Positions 21,543 through 32,913 are shown, counted from the stretch's first letter. The stretch: 64,000 nt of DNA from Streptacidiphilus sp. 4-A2 (GCA_014284505.1 JAAFYY010000001.1:1488001-1552000), one strand, 5' to 3'. Translations and numbers: made by a program. Notes: generated by a model from the sequence alone, not told the origin.

Positions 21543-22907
21543 TCAGCCCAGCAGGGTCCGGCCGATCCAGTCGCCCGGGCCACTGGCCCCGGGCGGGATG
21601 GCGAACACGGCACTGGCCGTGTGGGTGGTGAACTGGTTGAGCGCGTCGGACTCGGCCATCTTGCCGAAGACCGGGACGAACGCCGTGCGCGGGTCCTTCT
21701 GGTAGCCGAGGAAGAGCAGCCCCGCGTCGTACTCCAGGGCCTGCCGCCACGGTGGCCAGCGCTCGATGAACGGAGTGGTCCCGTTGTTGTAGGAGAAGCC
21801 GCGCCGGATGATCACCGCGCCGTTGTTGGACTCGGGCGCGGCCATCCGCACATGGGCGTCCACCGGGATGACCGGCGTGCCCTGGGCGCTGCGCTGCTCC
21901 AGGTTCAGCGGCGAGAACTCGGTTCCGCCGCCGAGCGGTGCGCCGTTCAGCTTCTGACGGCCTATCACCTGCTCCTGGAGGCCGGGCGCGATCCGGTCCC
22001 AGTGCTCCAGGGTGATCCGGATCCGCCGGTAGACGGCATAGCTGCCGCCGCTCATCCACCGCGGCCCCTCGGCGCCGGCCCACAGCGTGCGGTCCGGGTC
22101 GCTCGGCGGGTGGACGTTGGAGTTGACCGTGCCGTCCTTGAAGCCCATCAGATTGCGCGGGGTCCCGCCCTGGTTGTCCGGGGAGAAGCCGAGCTGGGTC
22201 CAGCGCAGGGTGGCCACGTCGGGGGCGATCCGGGCGATGCTGCGCGCCGCGTGGAAGGCCACCTGCGGGTCGTCCGCGCAGGCCTGGAGGAACAGGTCGC
22301 CGCCGCTGTCCCCGGCGACCAGTTCGTCGCCGGAGAAGTGCGGCAGGTCCAACAGCGCGGCCGGCAGCTGCCCGCCGAGGCCGAAGCGGCTGCCACCGTC
22401 GGCGCCGACGAACATCGAGCGCCCGAAGCCCACGGTGAGGGTCAGCCGGGAGGCGTCCAGGCCGTATGCCTCCAGCGAGTCGTCGGTGGTGGAGCCGCCG
22501 GTGGCGTCGGCATAGGCGTCGCCGGAGCCGCCGACCGGGTTGTGGATGGGGACGGTGACCGACTGGCCCTGGGCCAGTTCCGCGCCGAGCCTGGTCCAGG
22601 CCTTCAGCAGCGCCACCAGGTCAGCCCGGTTGTCGCTGGTGAGGTCGAACGCGGCCAGCACGGTCTGCCGCTGAGTGTCCGTCAGAATGCCGGACTGGTG
22701 CGTCCCGTAGAACGGCTCGGTGTTGTTCGGACTGCCGGAGGAGGCGATGGCGGGCTCGGCGAACCCGCCGATGACGCCGCCGCCGACCGCTCCGGCGCCG
22801 ACCAGCAGGCTGCCGCGGAGCACCGCGCGGCGGCCGGGGCGCCAGCCGGGTACGCTCTCTGACGCTTCGTCAATTTCCGGCTGCACCGGTGTCGGTTCCT
22901 CGGCCAT
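21543..22907 (-). CDS. efeB: Tat-exported Dyp-type heme peroxidase EfeB
   Basis: 454 aa, intact. The N-terminus has a twin-arginine signal (GRRAVLRGSLLVGAGAVGGG). The Dyp-type hallmark GFKDGT (residues ~215-220) and the distal-site region are present; the proximal heme His lies in the C-terminal half (PVDAHVRMAAPESN). EfeB enzymes oxidise ferrous iron or release iron from heme at the cell surface. ATG 22907 overlaps the stop of the upstream lipoprotein gene. Unlike the usual efeUOB order, the neighbours are a lipoprotein and an FbpABC-type ABC transporter, so iron handled by EfeB probably enters through that transporter. Confidence 0.9.
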   Translation of the reverse strand: MAEEPTPVQPEIDEASESVPGWRPGRRAVLRGSLLVGAGAVGGGVIGGFAEPAIASSGSPNNTEPFYGTHQSGILTDTQRQTVLAAFDLTSDNRADLVALLKAWTRLGAELAQGQSVTVPIHNPVGGSGDAYADATGGSTTDDSLEAYGLDASRLTLTVGFGRSMFVGADGGSRFGLGGQLPAALLDLPHFSGDELVAGDSGGDLFLQACADDPQVAFHAARSIARIAPDVATLRWTQLGFSPDNQGGTPRNLMGFKDGTVNSNVHPPSDPDRTLWAGAEGPRWMSGGSYAVYRRIRITLEHWDRIAPGLQEQVIGRQKLNGAPLGGGTEFSPLNLEQRSAQGTPVIPVDAHVRMAAPESNNGAVIIRRGFSYNNGTTPFIERWPPWRQALEYDAGLLFLGYQKDPRTAFVPVFGKMAESDALNQFTTHTASAVFAIPPGASGPGDWIGRTLLG

Positions 22908-24144
22908 CAGTGCAACAGCTCCAGGGTGTTGGTGGCGTCGTTGACGAACAGCACGCCGGTTCCGGCCTGGTCGACCACCACGTCGAAGAGGTCTCCGTTG
23001 CCGGGCGGGTCCTGGCCGATGTCGTCGTCGGCGTAGTACTCGCCGACCTGCTTGCCGGCCGGGGTGATCTCGACGATCTTGCCGTTGACCGAGTTGGCCG
23101 CCAGCAGGTCGCCGTCCGGGGCCAGCACCAGGCCCAGCGGATTCGCCAGCTGGCCGCCCTGGGTGAGGGCGCTGCCGGGCGTGCTGGAGGCGGCGCGGGT
23201 GAGCGCGTCGGGCACGACGTCGACGCTGTCGCCGAGGGTGTTGGCAATGTAGAGCGAGCCGGAGGGCGACAGGGCAAGCCCGGTGGGGCCCTTGACGAAG
23301 GCGGCGGCGTCCGGGCGCTCCGGCAGGCCGCCGGCCACCTCGGTCTCGGCGGTGACCCTGGGCGCGCTGGTGGCGGTCTGCGCCAGCGACAGCCGGACCA
23401 CGTCGCCCTTGTCGACGGTGGCGGTGCTGTTCGCGCTGACGCCGATCAGGGTGTTGCTGACGAAGAGAGTGGCCGTGTCGCCGTTGTCCTGGACGGTGGC
23501 GTCCCAGGGGCCGTCCAGGTAGGAGCCGGCGATGGTCCCGGCCAGCTTCCCGGTGGGCGAGAGCACCAGCAGGCAGCCCGCGCCTGCGGTGTCCAGCTTG
23601 CCGTCGGTGCTGGGCAGGCTGCCGACGATCACCCAGCCGGTTTTCAGCTGCACCATGGCGGTGGTCAGTCCGACCCCGCCGGGGCAGCCGGGCACGGTCG
23701 CGGGCAGGCTGGCGAAGACGCTCTGGCCGCCACCCGCGCGCATGTCCACGATGGTGGTGCCGGTGCCCTGGTTGTTGGAGGAGTTGTTGAAGTCGTCGAC
23801 CAGTACGTCACCGGCCGCCACCGAGCCGACGGTTCGGGTGACCGGCCAGATGGCATAGGGGTTGATGTCCCCGTTGGGCGGGGTGGTGGAGCCGACCACG
23901 GTCTCATCGGTCTTCCCGGCCAGGAACGAGCCGGACGCCGGCTGGAGCACGCTGGAGGCGGCCGTCTCTTCCGCGGTGTACTGCGGGCGGCCGGGGCGGC
24001 GGCCTGAGTGCCGCTCAGGCCCTGCGGCGCGGCGTCGCTGCTACTGCTGGAGCTACAGGCGGCAGTGGTCAGTCCGAGAGCGAGCAGCATGGACACGGCC
24101 ACCGCCGACCTGGTGCGCCGGTGCGACAGCGGGGGGTTGCGCAT
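22907..24144 (-). CDS. NHL/beta-propeller-type lipoprotein, first gene of the iron operon
   Basis: ATG 24144 starts a lipoprotein signal (AVSMLLALGLTTAACSSS). After a Ser-rich linker the protein is built of repeated strands with asparagine/aspartate turns: INPYAIWPVTR, GPTGLALSPSGSLYIANTLG, NPLGLVLAPDGDLLAANSVN. These are NHL-type propeller blades. One missing C near 24010 explains the frame change between signal and propeller. About 412 codons. It is the promoter-proximal gene of the iron operon, with two iron boxes 56-89 bases upstream; its stop overlaps efeB. Role unknown; a surface scaffold or heme/iron-ligand binder is possible. Confidence 0.75.
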
Positions 24145-24199
24145 GCCTGGGGCTCCTTCGGTCAGCCGCGAGGGACCCGGCGGCATGACGCACACCGGG

Positions 24200-24233
24200 T
24201 TAGGTTCGCCTAAGTAAGGTATGGCTAGCCTAA
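24200..24233 (-). promoter_or_regulatory. two overlapping IdeR/DmdR1-type iron boxes
   Basis: The published iron-box consensus is TTAGGTTAGGCTAACCTAA. On the minus strand TTAGGCTAGCCATACCTTA (24233 to 24215) matches 14 of 19 positions. On the plus strand the sequence from 24200 (TTAGGTTCGCCTAA) matches 13 of 19 when extended to 24218. The sites overlap and lie just upstream of the NHL-lipoprotein/efeB operon, so the operon is probably repressed by iron-loaded DmdR1/IdeR. Confidence 0.8.
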
Positions 24234-24728
24234 TGGCCCTGATCTGGCGCTTACAAGTGGGGTGCCCTTCCCGCACCGGAGCTGCCCCCGGCGGCCTGAA
24301 CCGGCGTCACCACCCCTGCCCGAACCGCCGCGCACGAACCGCCGCACGTCGGCCGCCGCCGGGCGCCGCATGCCCGCCGGGCGGCGGCGCGCCGAGGCGG
24401 GGGGAGCAGCGGGGGCAAGGGGCGCGGAACGGAGCGGCGAGGGGGCGCGGGAGTAGCCCCGGGGCGCACAGCACCCCAGCTTTGCCCGGTAATAACGCCA
24501 TAAGCAATCCCAAACCCCCCTTGGCTGAATTGGCCCTCGGAGTATGCTCGTGCCCGTGGGCACCGTGGACTCCCCAGGCGGAGAACAGCGCGTCACACCG
24601 GGGCCCGGACCGCCGCCACCACGACGCGGGTGCGGCGGGGCGACCGGACCCGGTCGCCGTCCGTGCGCGGCACGGCACGGGCCGGGATCGGCTCAGTGGC
24701 GCGCGACTGCGAAAGTGAGCCAGAAAGT
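24234..24728. promoter_or_regulatory. intergenic region with candidate promoter for the phosphatase gene
   Basis: No gene recognised in these ~495 bases. An AT-richer stretch near 24485-24550 contains TTGGCT (24521) and TATGCT (24543) separated by 16 bases, a plausible sigma-70-type promoter reading right towards the phosphatase gene. The rest is very GC-rich with open but unconvincing frames on both strands. Confidence 0.4.
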
Positions 24729-26225
24729 ATGGATGTCGCTTCACAGGCGTTGTCCTCGGTACGCCGGAACCCCTGCGCCTTCGCGCGCCGGGCCCTGCCC
24801 ACCGTGATACTGATCGCCTCCGCCGCCGTGCTGGTGGCGGCCAATCCGACCGGCCACTACACCCTGGTCCTGGCCGTGGTGCCGCTGCTGGCCGCGGCCG
24901 TGCACGGGGTCCCCGGCACCGCGGTGATCGGGGGGCTGACGGTGGCCACCTATGTCGCCCTGCGGGACCAGATCGCCCAGGACGCCGGCGACGTCTGGCT
25001 GATCAAGCTGGCCTTTATCGCGGTCACCGCCGGGGTCGGCATGCTGCTCGCCCAGGCGCGGGCCCGCGAACGGGTACTGGCCCGCAGCCAGGACGTGGCG
25101 CTCACCCTCCAGCGCGGACTGCTCCCCCAGGACCTCCCGGAGACCAGCGCGGTCGAGGTCTGCCACCGCTATGTCCCGGCGGACACCCGGGCCGGGGTCG
25201 GCGGCGACTGGTTCGACGTGATCCAACTGCCCGGCGCCCGGGTCGCCCTGGTCATCGGGGACGTGACCGGGCACGGCATCCATGCCGCCGCGATGATGGG
25301 ACGGCTGCGCACCGCCGTGCACACGCTCGCGGACCTCGACCTCGCGCCCGAGGAACTGCTCTCCGGATGGACGACCTGGTGGTCCGGCTGGGGGCGGGCG
25401 AGCCGCACGGCGAGCTCGGGGCCACCTGCCTCTATCTGGTGTACGACCCGGTCTCCCGGGTGTGCAGTGTCGCCGGGGCCGGGCACACTCCGCCAGCGTT
25501 CGTGCATCCGGACGGGGGTGTGGAGTTCCCGCAGCTGCCGGAGCACCCGCCGCTGGGCTTCGGCGGGGTCCCGTTCGAGCGCACCGAGTTCGCCGTTCCG
25601 GAGGGGACGGTGATCGCGCTGTACACCGACGGGCTGCTGGACCTGCGGCGCCGGCACGCGGACGCCGCGCTGACCGGGCTCGCCGAGCGGCTCTCGCCGG
25701 GCACCGGGCCGCTGGCCGAGATCTGCGACCGGCTCTGTGCCGGTCAGCCGTCGGTCGCCGACGACGACGTGGCCGTGCTGCTGGCGCGCACCCGCGCGGT
25801 GGACGCGCGGCAGGTGGCGGCCTGGGACTTCCGACCGACCCGCGCGCGGTCGCCGAGGCCCGCGCCCTGGTCGGCCGGCAGCTGAACGCCTGGGGCCTGG
25901 ACGAGCGGGCCTTCGCCACCGGGCTGGCGGTCAGCGAACTGGTCACCAACGCCGTCCAGCACGCCGCGGGCCCGATCAGCCTGCGGCTGATCCGGGACCG
26001 CTCGCTGATCTGCGAGGTCTCCGACGGCAGCAGTACCTCCCCGCATCTGCGCCACGCCCAGCTGATGGACGAGGGCGGCCGCGGGCTGTTCCTGGTCAGC
26101 CAGATCGCCGACCGCTGGGCACCCGCTACAACGGCTGCGGCAAGACCATCTGGGTCGAACAGGTGCTGACCCCCGCCGAGCTCGCCCTCGCCCGGAACGG
26201 CGGCGAGCTGGTCGCCACCCACTGA
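24729..26225 (+). CDS. membrane-anchored SpoIIE/RsbU-type phosphatase with C-terminal HATPase domain, frame errors
   Basis: ATG 24729 chosen. Residues ~20-115 hold three to four membrane helices. A PP2C/SpoIIE domain follows with metal-binding motifs GGDWFDVIQL, VIGDVTGHGIHAAAM, IALYTDGLLDLR and DDDVAVLLAR. An RsbW-like HATPase domain comes last (SELVTNAVQHA; DEGGRGLFLVSQIADRW). Such proteins dephosphorylate anti-sigma-factor antagonists and can also phosphorylate or bind them, linking a signal to an alternative sigma factor. Frame changes near 25365, 25838 and 26120. About 499 codons. It stands alone between two exported-protein loci; no partner sigma factor is adjacent. Confidence 0.85.
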
Positions 26226-26264
26226 GAGCGAACCCACCGGGCCGCACGCGCACGGGGGCGGCCC

Positions 26265-26288
26265 GGGGCGGTCGCCCCGGACCGCCCC
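26265..26288. terminator. hairpin between convergent genes
   Basis: GGGGCGGTC, a 6-base loop and GACCGCCCC form a perfect 9-bp stem between the stops of the phosphatase and the sialidase-like gene. Likely a shared terminator. Confidence 0.6.
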
Positions 26289-26370
26289 CGGCGGTCACTC
26301 ACCCGTACGAGTGGACTCGATGCGGATCACTCCGCACTGGCATCCCTCGAACGGGTGTCCTTTGTGTGGG

Positions 26371-28406
26371 TCACTTGCTCCAGTGCGGGCGCAGCGTGAC
26401 GCTGAGGATGGTGCGGTAGTCCGCGGCGGAGGCCGCCGGGACGGTGTACAGCGCGGCCGGGTTCGTGCCGATGACGGAGCCGGTGGTCGGCAGCGGCTTC
26501 GGGGTGCCGTAGCCGGCGAAGAGCAGCGTCAGCGTGCCGTTGCCGTTGGGCACCACGGTCGGGTCGTAGACACGGCCCGAGTAGTAGCCGCTGACGCCGA
26601 GCGCGCCGCCGTCGGCGGCCTGCTGGGCGAGCGCGGAGAAGGTGTAGTCGGTGCCGAGCAGCTTCTGCGGCGCGCTCCAGTTCACCCCGTCCCTGGAGGA
26701 GGAGTAGAAGATCTGGTTGAAGGCGTCACTGTCGCCGTCGGCGGCGTAGGCGCCGGACAGGAAGAGACCGTAGCTGCCGTCGGGGTTCCGGACGACGGTG
26801 CGCGCGAGCCGACCCAGCGCAGCTCGGTGCTGCTGTTGCTGGTCGGGTCGTTCAGACCGGAGACCTGGCCGAGGTCGGTGAAGTGCAGACCGTCGTAGGT
26901 GTAGGCGGCGCGGACCACGGAGTAGTCCTCGTTGTTGCCGAACAGCGACTTGGGCTTGTTCTTGCCCTCGCCGGTCAGCGCCAGGGTGGAGTAGGGCACG
27001 GTCGCCGCGCCCGGGGCGCCGACGTCGCTGCCCTTGGCCACGGCGCCGGTGCCGCCGGTGCAGCCGGTGAGGCTGGTGGCGGTCTCACCGGTGCAGGTGG
27101 TCTGCACGATGCCGGCGGCGGTGCCCAGGCTGACCGTGATCGAGCCGTTGCTGAGCGGCAGCGCGGAGGTGGAGGCCACCGGCACGGTCGCGGCGGGCAG
27201 GGTCACCGCGGCGGTGGTGGTGGTCGGGATGTAGTAGTTGACGATCTTCTCGGTGTAGAGCACCGCGACACTGCCCTTGGGCGCGCCCGGGTAGTGCGCC
27301 AGGGTGCTGATGATGCCGTCCGGCGCGATCAGGCCCGAGGTCTGGTCGGCGGACGCCGGGATCACCGCGTCGGCGGTGACCGCGTCACCGGCGATGGTCA
27401 CCCCGGCGGCGTCGCGGGTGGTGCAGCCGGTGAAGGCGGTGGCGGTGGCGTTGTCGTCGTTGCAGTCCACGACATGGCCGTCGACGTTGAAGTGGCCCGG
27501 CTGCTCGAAGTTGGCGGTGGAGCCGACGTCGATGGTGACCCCGGCGCCGAGCGGGCCGGCCGGGACGGACACAGCGGCAGTGGCGGTGGTGCTGCCGCCC
27601 TCGCCGACCGGCTCGGCGGCGGGCAGGCCGGCCAGCGGGTCGTCACCCTTGGGGGTGAGCTTGTGGACGATCAGGTTGATGCCGAGCGCGTCGCCGAGCG
27701 GGCGGCTCAGGGTGTAGAGCACCTGGGCCGGGTGGCCGCTGCGGGCCTGGCCGCTGCCGCCGAAGCCGGGCACGCTCATCACGAAGGCGTGGCCCTGGCC
27801 GTCGTCGTCGGTGTTGCCGTTGGCGCACAGGCCGGGGTTCTGCTCCAGCGCCTCGCCGGTGTACTTCCAGGTCTTGCCGTGGTCGGTGGAGACCGCCGAG
27901 ACCACGGCCTCGTCGGTGTCCTTGGGCCGGTAGTCGAAGTAGCCGGTGAGCACCCGGCCGCCGTCGCTGCTGGTCACGAAGGGGAAGTAGTACGGCTGCA
28001 TGGCCAGCTCGGTGCCCTTGGGCTGGCGCAGCACGGTGCCGGTGGCCGGGCCGGTGCCGTTGCTCACCGAGCAGTAGCCGGTCAGCGGGCCCGGGTCGCC
28101 GGTGGTCCCGCTCTGCGGGGGACGGCGCCGGTGCCGGACGGGTTGACCGCGGCGTTGGGGTAGGTCACGCCGTCCACGGTGATGGTGGGTCCGCCGACCG
28201 AGGCGTCGCCCTGGGACAGGGTCCACGGGCCGCCGCTGATCTTGTCGACGACCGGGTGCCGACCGTGTAGCTCAGGGTGCCGCGGCCGTGGCCGTGGTGG
28301 GCCGACTGCGGCACTGACGCGCGAGCGCCGTGGAGGTGGCAGCGGCGACAGAGGCCAGCGTGACCACGCCGACCGCCGTTGCCGTCGCGATACGACGACG
28401 AGACAT
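26371..28406 (-). CDS. secreted sialidase/BNR-like protein, frame errors
   Basis: ATG 28406 begins a signal peptide (MSRRRIATATAVGVVTLASV). The mature protein has beta-propeller features of the BNR/sialidase fold: SAVSTDHGKTWKYTGEAL, AAYTYDGLHFTDLGQV, FYSSSRDGVNWSAPQKLL, DPTVVPNGNGTLTLLFAGYG. An insertion of ~150 residues rich in Thr/Val with paired cysteines (VVDCNDDNATATAFTGCTT and TTCTGETATSLTGCTGG) interrupts the propeller. Frame changes near 28310, 28250, 28120 and 26805. About 678 codons. The enzymatic activity is uncertain; a non-catalytic surface binder is also possible. Confidence 0.65.
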
Positions 28407-28757
28407 GTGGGGAGCCCTTCGGTGGGAGAGGCAAGGGGATCGGCCCGGATCCTGCCGCAGCTTCGCCACCCCCGGAGGTAAAGGCAGGACTGTTCACCGA
28501 GCGTTCCCGAGCCGTCCCCTGGTTCCTCCGACGGCTTCGCCCGGCCCGGTCCCCTATAAGGCAGCCGCTTCCCCGCAGGCCGCCCGCACCCTCGAAAAAC
28601 CGCCTCTGAGCTGGCATTTCCTTGATTCTCCCGGCCATGTCCCACTCCGTGGACACCGGACCGCTCCCGGCGCCGGTCAGCTCGCGGACGTGTTGGTCGC
28701 CCGTTCACGGAACGGCCATCCCATTACATCTTTGCCGTTTCAGTTGTGGCGTGACAG
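28407..28757. promoter_or_regulatory. divergent intergenic region
   Basis: About 350 bases between the sialidase-like gene (leftward) and the second ABC-transporter operon (rightward); both promoters should lie here. The right end (28720-28780) is AT-rich. No gene is recognised. Confidence 0.4.
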
Positions 28758-28775
28758 TTCTAACCATCGTTAGAA
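28758..28775. promoter_or_regulatory. 18-bp palindrome upstream of the second ABC operon
   Basis: TTCTAACCATCGTTAGAA has perfect 7-bp arms around CATC and ends 21 bases before the ATG of the binding-protein gene, within the AT-rich promoter region. The position and symmetry suggest a repressor operator, perhaps for a metal sensor. It does not match the iron box consensus. Confidence 0.6.
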
Positions 28776-28796
28776 TCCAATCGTGATGGAGTGGAA

Positions 28797-29887
28797 ATGC
28801 CTCGTCAGACAGCGGGAGCCAGCAGGACCGCCGGAGTCTCCGGCAGACGCGTCGGCCTGGCCCTGGCGGCCGCGGCCATGGTCGCCGGGCTCGCCACCGG
28901 CTGCGGCAGCTCGGCCAAGGCCATGACCGGGGGCGCCGGCTCCTCCGGCCCGGTACCGCTGGTGGTCTACTCCGCCCAGGGCTACGACCAGGCGATGGTC
29001 ACCGCGTTCCAGAAGGCCACCGGTATCCCGACCAAGCTGGTCGACGACAGCACCGGACCGCTGCTGGCCCGGGTGCAGGCCGAGCGCGGCAACCCGCAGT
29101 GGGGTCTGCTGTGGGTCGACGGCGACGAGGCGTTCGCGGCGATGGACCAGGCCGGGATGCTGGTCAAGGGCTTCGAGCCGGACGTCGCGCTGAACGCCGC
29201 CGGGCAGGCCGTGGTCCCCGCCGACAAGAGCTACATCCCACCGGGCTCACCGTCACCGCCGCCCTGGTCTACGACGCGAGCCGGACCCCGAACCCGCCGA
29301 CCAGCTGGCAGCAGCTGCTGACCCCGGCCTGGAAGGGCCAGGTCGGCATGAACGACCCCTCGGTCTCCGGCCCCACCTACCCCTTTGTCGCCGGGATGTT
29401 CTCCCAGCTCGGCGGCAACAGCCAGGGCGAGGCCTTCTACAGCGGCCTGAAGGCCAACGGCCTGCACGTGTTCCAGACCAACGACGACACCCTGCACGCG
29501 CTCCAGACCGGGCAGATCAAGGTGGCCCTGGTCCAGAGCTCGGCCGGGCTGGCCGAGGGCACCAAGGACCACAGCATCAGGACCGCCTACCTGCCCAAGG
29601 TCACCTCGCTGCCCAGCGTCATCGGCATCGACGCCAAGGCACCCGCCAAGGAGCAGTCCGAGGCCGAGCAGTTCGCCTCCTTCGTGCTCAGCGCCAAGGG
29701 CCAGCAGGTGATGCTCACCGGCGACCCCAACGGCGACTCGCTGTACTGGCCGGTCGTGCCGGGCGTCTCGCCCAGGCCGGCCCTGCCCCCGCTGTCCACG
29801 GTGCCCACCCAGGCGATCGACCCCTATACCTGGGGCCCGCAGGAGGGCACCATCAACAGCTGGTTCACCAACACGATCGTGCACTGA
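28797..29887 (+). CDS. iron-type ABC transporter substrate-binding lipoprotein (second system)
   Basis: ATG 28797 is preferred over the GTG two codons earlier because TGGAG lies ~8 bases upstream. Lipobox LATGCGSS. The mature protein (PVPLVVYSAQGYDQAMVTAF) resembles FbpA/AfuA-type extracytoplasmic binders, with SAGLAEGTKDHSIRTAYL, FVLSAKGQQVMLTG and ending FTNTIVH. One missing C near 29238 restores YIPTGLTVTAALVYD. About 364 codons. Followed after 3 bases by the permease gene. The ligand may be Fe3+, but thiamine, phosphonate or another metal cannot be excluded. Confidence 0.82.
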
Positions 29888-29890
29888 ACC

Positions 29891-31663
29891 ATGTCCGAGA
29901 CCATCACCGACCACCGGCCGCACCGGCCGGCCCCGGCCGGGGCGGCCCGCCCGGGCGGGCGGGCCGCCGCGCGACTGCGGTCGACGGCGCGGGCCCTGCC
30001 GTGGATCCTGTTCGCCGGCGTACTGCTGCTGCCGGTCGGCGGGTTCCTGCTGGTGGCCTTCTCCCCCGGCTGTTCGGGCAGGGCGGCTCCTGGTTCACCC
30101 TGAGTGCCTTCGGGCAGGTGCTGACCGGCTGGACCGCCCGCGCGCTGCTGGACACCTGCCTGGTCGGCGTGGCCGCCGCGGTGGTCGCCACCGGCATCGC
30201 CACCGCGCTGGCCTGGATCACCGAACGCACCGACCTGGCCGGGCGCGGGCTGTGGCGGCTGCTGCTGTGGGCCCTGCTGCTCGCCCCCTCCTATCTGGAA
30301 TCCCTCGGCTGGACCTGGCTGGTGGAACCCCAGGGAGTGCTCTCCCGGATGCTGGGCGAAGACCCGGCGACCCTGCGCGGCCTGGTCCTCGGACCGGCCG
30401 GGGTGGTCTGGGTGCTCGCCTCGCGCGGCGTGCCCTTCGCCTATCTGGCGGTCTCCGCGCTGGTTCGCGGCATGGGACGGGAGTTCGAGGACGCCGCGCG
30501 CACCCACGGCGCCGGCCGCTGGGCCACCCTGCGGCTGCTGCTGCCGATCCTCGCCCCCGGGCTGTGGGCGGGCCTGGCCATTGTCTTCGCCGAGTCCATC
30601 AGCGACTACGGGGTGGCCGCGACCCTCGCTGCCCAGGCGAACTTCCCGCTGGTCACCGGGGCGATGGAGCAGTCCGTCGCGACCTTCCCGGCGCAGTTCC
30701 CGCTCGCCTCGGCGATGGGCTGGCTGCTGCTCGGCCTGGTCGCCCTGGCCCTGCTGGCCCAGCGCCGGTCCATGCGCGGACGCAGCTTCACCGTGCTCTC
30801 CGGACGCACCCGGCCCGCCGTCCGCAGCAGACTGACCGCGCGCGGACAGCTGGCCGCGCTCGCCGGGGTCGGCGGCTTCTTCCTGATCGCGCTCGGGTCC
30901 CGGCCTTCGGCGCGGCCGCGGCCGCACTCCTGCCCTCCGGCGGCAGGGTCACCGTCTCGGCACTGACCCTGGCCAACTTCCGGCAGGTGCTGCACTCCGG
31001 CGAGATGCTCTCCGCGCTGGGCTACTCCAGCCGGATGTCGGTGATCACCGCCTGCGCGGCGCTGGTTCTCGGCGCGGTCGCCGGACGGGCGCTGGCCCGG
31101 CGCGGCGCCGGTGCCGCCGGCGGCTGCTCGACCTGCTGCTGCTCGCCGCGGTCGCCCTGCCCTCGGTACTGCTGGCCAGCGGCTACATCTTCAGTTACAA
31201 CCTGCCACTGGCCTCCGAGTGGGGCGTCGACCTGTACGGCACCAGCACCCTGCTGGTGCTCGGCTACCTGGCCGGGGCACTGCCCTCGGCCGCCCGGCTG
31301 CTGTCCGGATCGCTCGGACAGGTCAGCGACTCGCTGCTGTGGGCGGCCCGGGTGCACGGCCGCCCGGCCGCGCCCGCCTGGACCGGTGCGGTGCTGCCGC
31401 TGGTGGCCGGATCACTGGTGTGGACCTGGCTGGTCGCCTTCTGCGGCACCCTGCTGGAACTGCCGGTCTCCCAACTGCTCGCCCCGCCCGGCGAGGAACC
31501 GCTGTCCGTGGCCATCACCCGCCAGCTCCAGGGCTACAACGTGGGCGCGGGCGCGGCGATGACCGTGCTGGTCGTCCTCGCGGCGCTGGCCCTGATCGCC
31601 CTCGCCCTCGGCGCGCTGCGCCTGCTGCTGCCCGCAGCCCACCGTCTGGAGGCCGTGGCATGA
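29891..31663 (+). CDS. two-module ABC transporter permease (second system), frame errors
   Basis: About 591 codons with ~12 membrane helices in two halves; EAA-type loops include EFEDAARTHGAGRWATLRLL and SDSLLWAARVHGRPAAPAW. A cytoplasmic N-terminus of ~35 residues precedes the first helix (ALPWILFAGVLLLPVGGFLL). Frame changes near 30070 (one missing C in a C-run), 30897 and 31110-31130 are needed. The stop overlaps the ATPase start (ATGA at 31660). With the lipoprotein upstream and ATPase downstream it forms a complete importer. Confidence 0.82.
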
Positions 31664-32876
31664 CCGCCCGTCTGCGAGTCGAGAACCTCAGCAAGAGCTT
31701 CGGCCCGACCCAGGTCCTGGACCGGGTCTCCTTCGACGTGCAGCCAGGACGCTTCCTGGTGCTGCTCGGGCCCTCCGGCTCCGGCAAGACCACGCTGCTG
31801 CGCTGCCTCGCCGGGATCGAACGCGCCGACTCCGGCCGGATCCGGCTCGGCGACCTGGTGCTGGCCCAGGAGCGGACCCATCTCGCCCCGGACCGCCGGG
31901 ACCTGGCGATGGTCTTCCAGGACTACGCGCTGTGGCCGCACATGACCGCCGCCGCCAATGTCGGCTATGCGCTGCGCCGGCGCCGGCCGGACCGGGAGAC
32001 CTCCCGGCTGCGGGTGGAGCGGGTGCTGGAGCGGGTCGGGCTGGGCGAGCACGCCGAGCAGTACCCGCACCAGCTCTCCGGCGGCCAGCAGCAGCGGGTC
32101 GCCCTGGCCCGCGCCCTGGTCGCCGAGCCCGGACTGCTGCTGTTCGACGAGCCGCTCTCCAATCTCGACGCCGACCTGCGGGAACGGCTGCGGGTGGAGA
32201 TCGCCACGCTCACCCGGGAGTCCGGCGCCACCGTCGTCTACATCACCCACGACCAGGCCGAGGCCTTCGCGCTGGCGGACGAGGTGGGCGTGCTGGAGGG
32301 CGGCCGGCTGGTCCAGCTCGGCGCGCCGAGGACGTCTACCACCGCCCGGCCTCCCCGTTCGTGGCCCGGTTCACCGGCCTGGCCGGGGAGTTGGCCGGGG
32401 TGGTCACCGCCGCGGGCGCCGCCCCGGCACCGTGCTGCGTGCGCACCGGCTCCGGCACGGTCACCGCGGTCGCCGACGGCGCCCCGCCCGCCGGTGCGGC
32501 GGTGCGGGTGCTGATCCGCCCGGCGCGCGTCACCCTGCCCGCCGGGGAGCGCTCCGGCGACGGGCCGGACGGCCCGGACGGCCCGGACGGCACCGTGGTG
32601 GACACCGCCTACCGCGGACGCGGCTACGACCACGTGGGTGGAACTCCCCGGCGGAGTCAGGCTCACCGGGATTCGACGCGCGGCCCATCTCAGGGGCACC
32701 GCGGTGCGCCTGCGGCTGGACCCCGAAGGCTGCTTCGGCTTCACCGACCCGCGACCGGACCGGACCGGCGATCTCGCCCGGCCGCACCCGCCCCCGTGCC
32801 TGCCCCTGCCGCACCTGCCTCTGCCGCCGAGGCGGCGGAGCCCGCGCCCATCCGGACAACCCTGGAGGTCAGATGA
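31660..32876 (+). CDS. ABC transporter ATP-binding protein (second system), frame errors
   Basis: Walker [18 protein letters not shown]-loop MVFQDYALWPHM, signature [17 protein letters not shown], Walker B LLLFDEPLSNLDADL and H-loop VVYITHDQAEAFALAD are all present. A C-terminal TOBE-type domain follows (VRVLIRPARVTLPAGE; GTAVRLRLDPEGCFGF) with a thrice-repeated GPD and a Pro/Ala-rich tail. Frame changes near 32330 (one missing C) and in 32430-32640. The end is uncertain: stop 32874-32876 overlaps an ATG that opens a 14-codon frame closing at 32917, which itself overlaps the next gene. The ATPase might therefore really end at 32917. Confidence 0.8.
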
Positions 32877-32913
32877 CCACCCGACCCGCCGCGATCACCA
32901 GCGGAGCCGCCGT

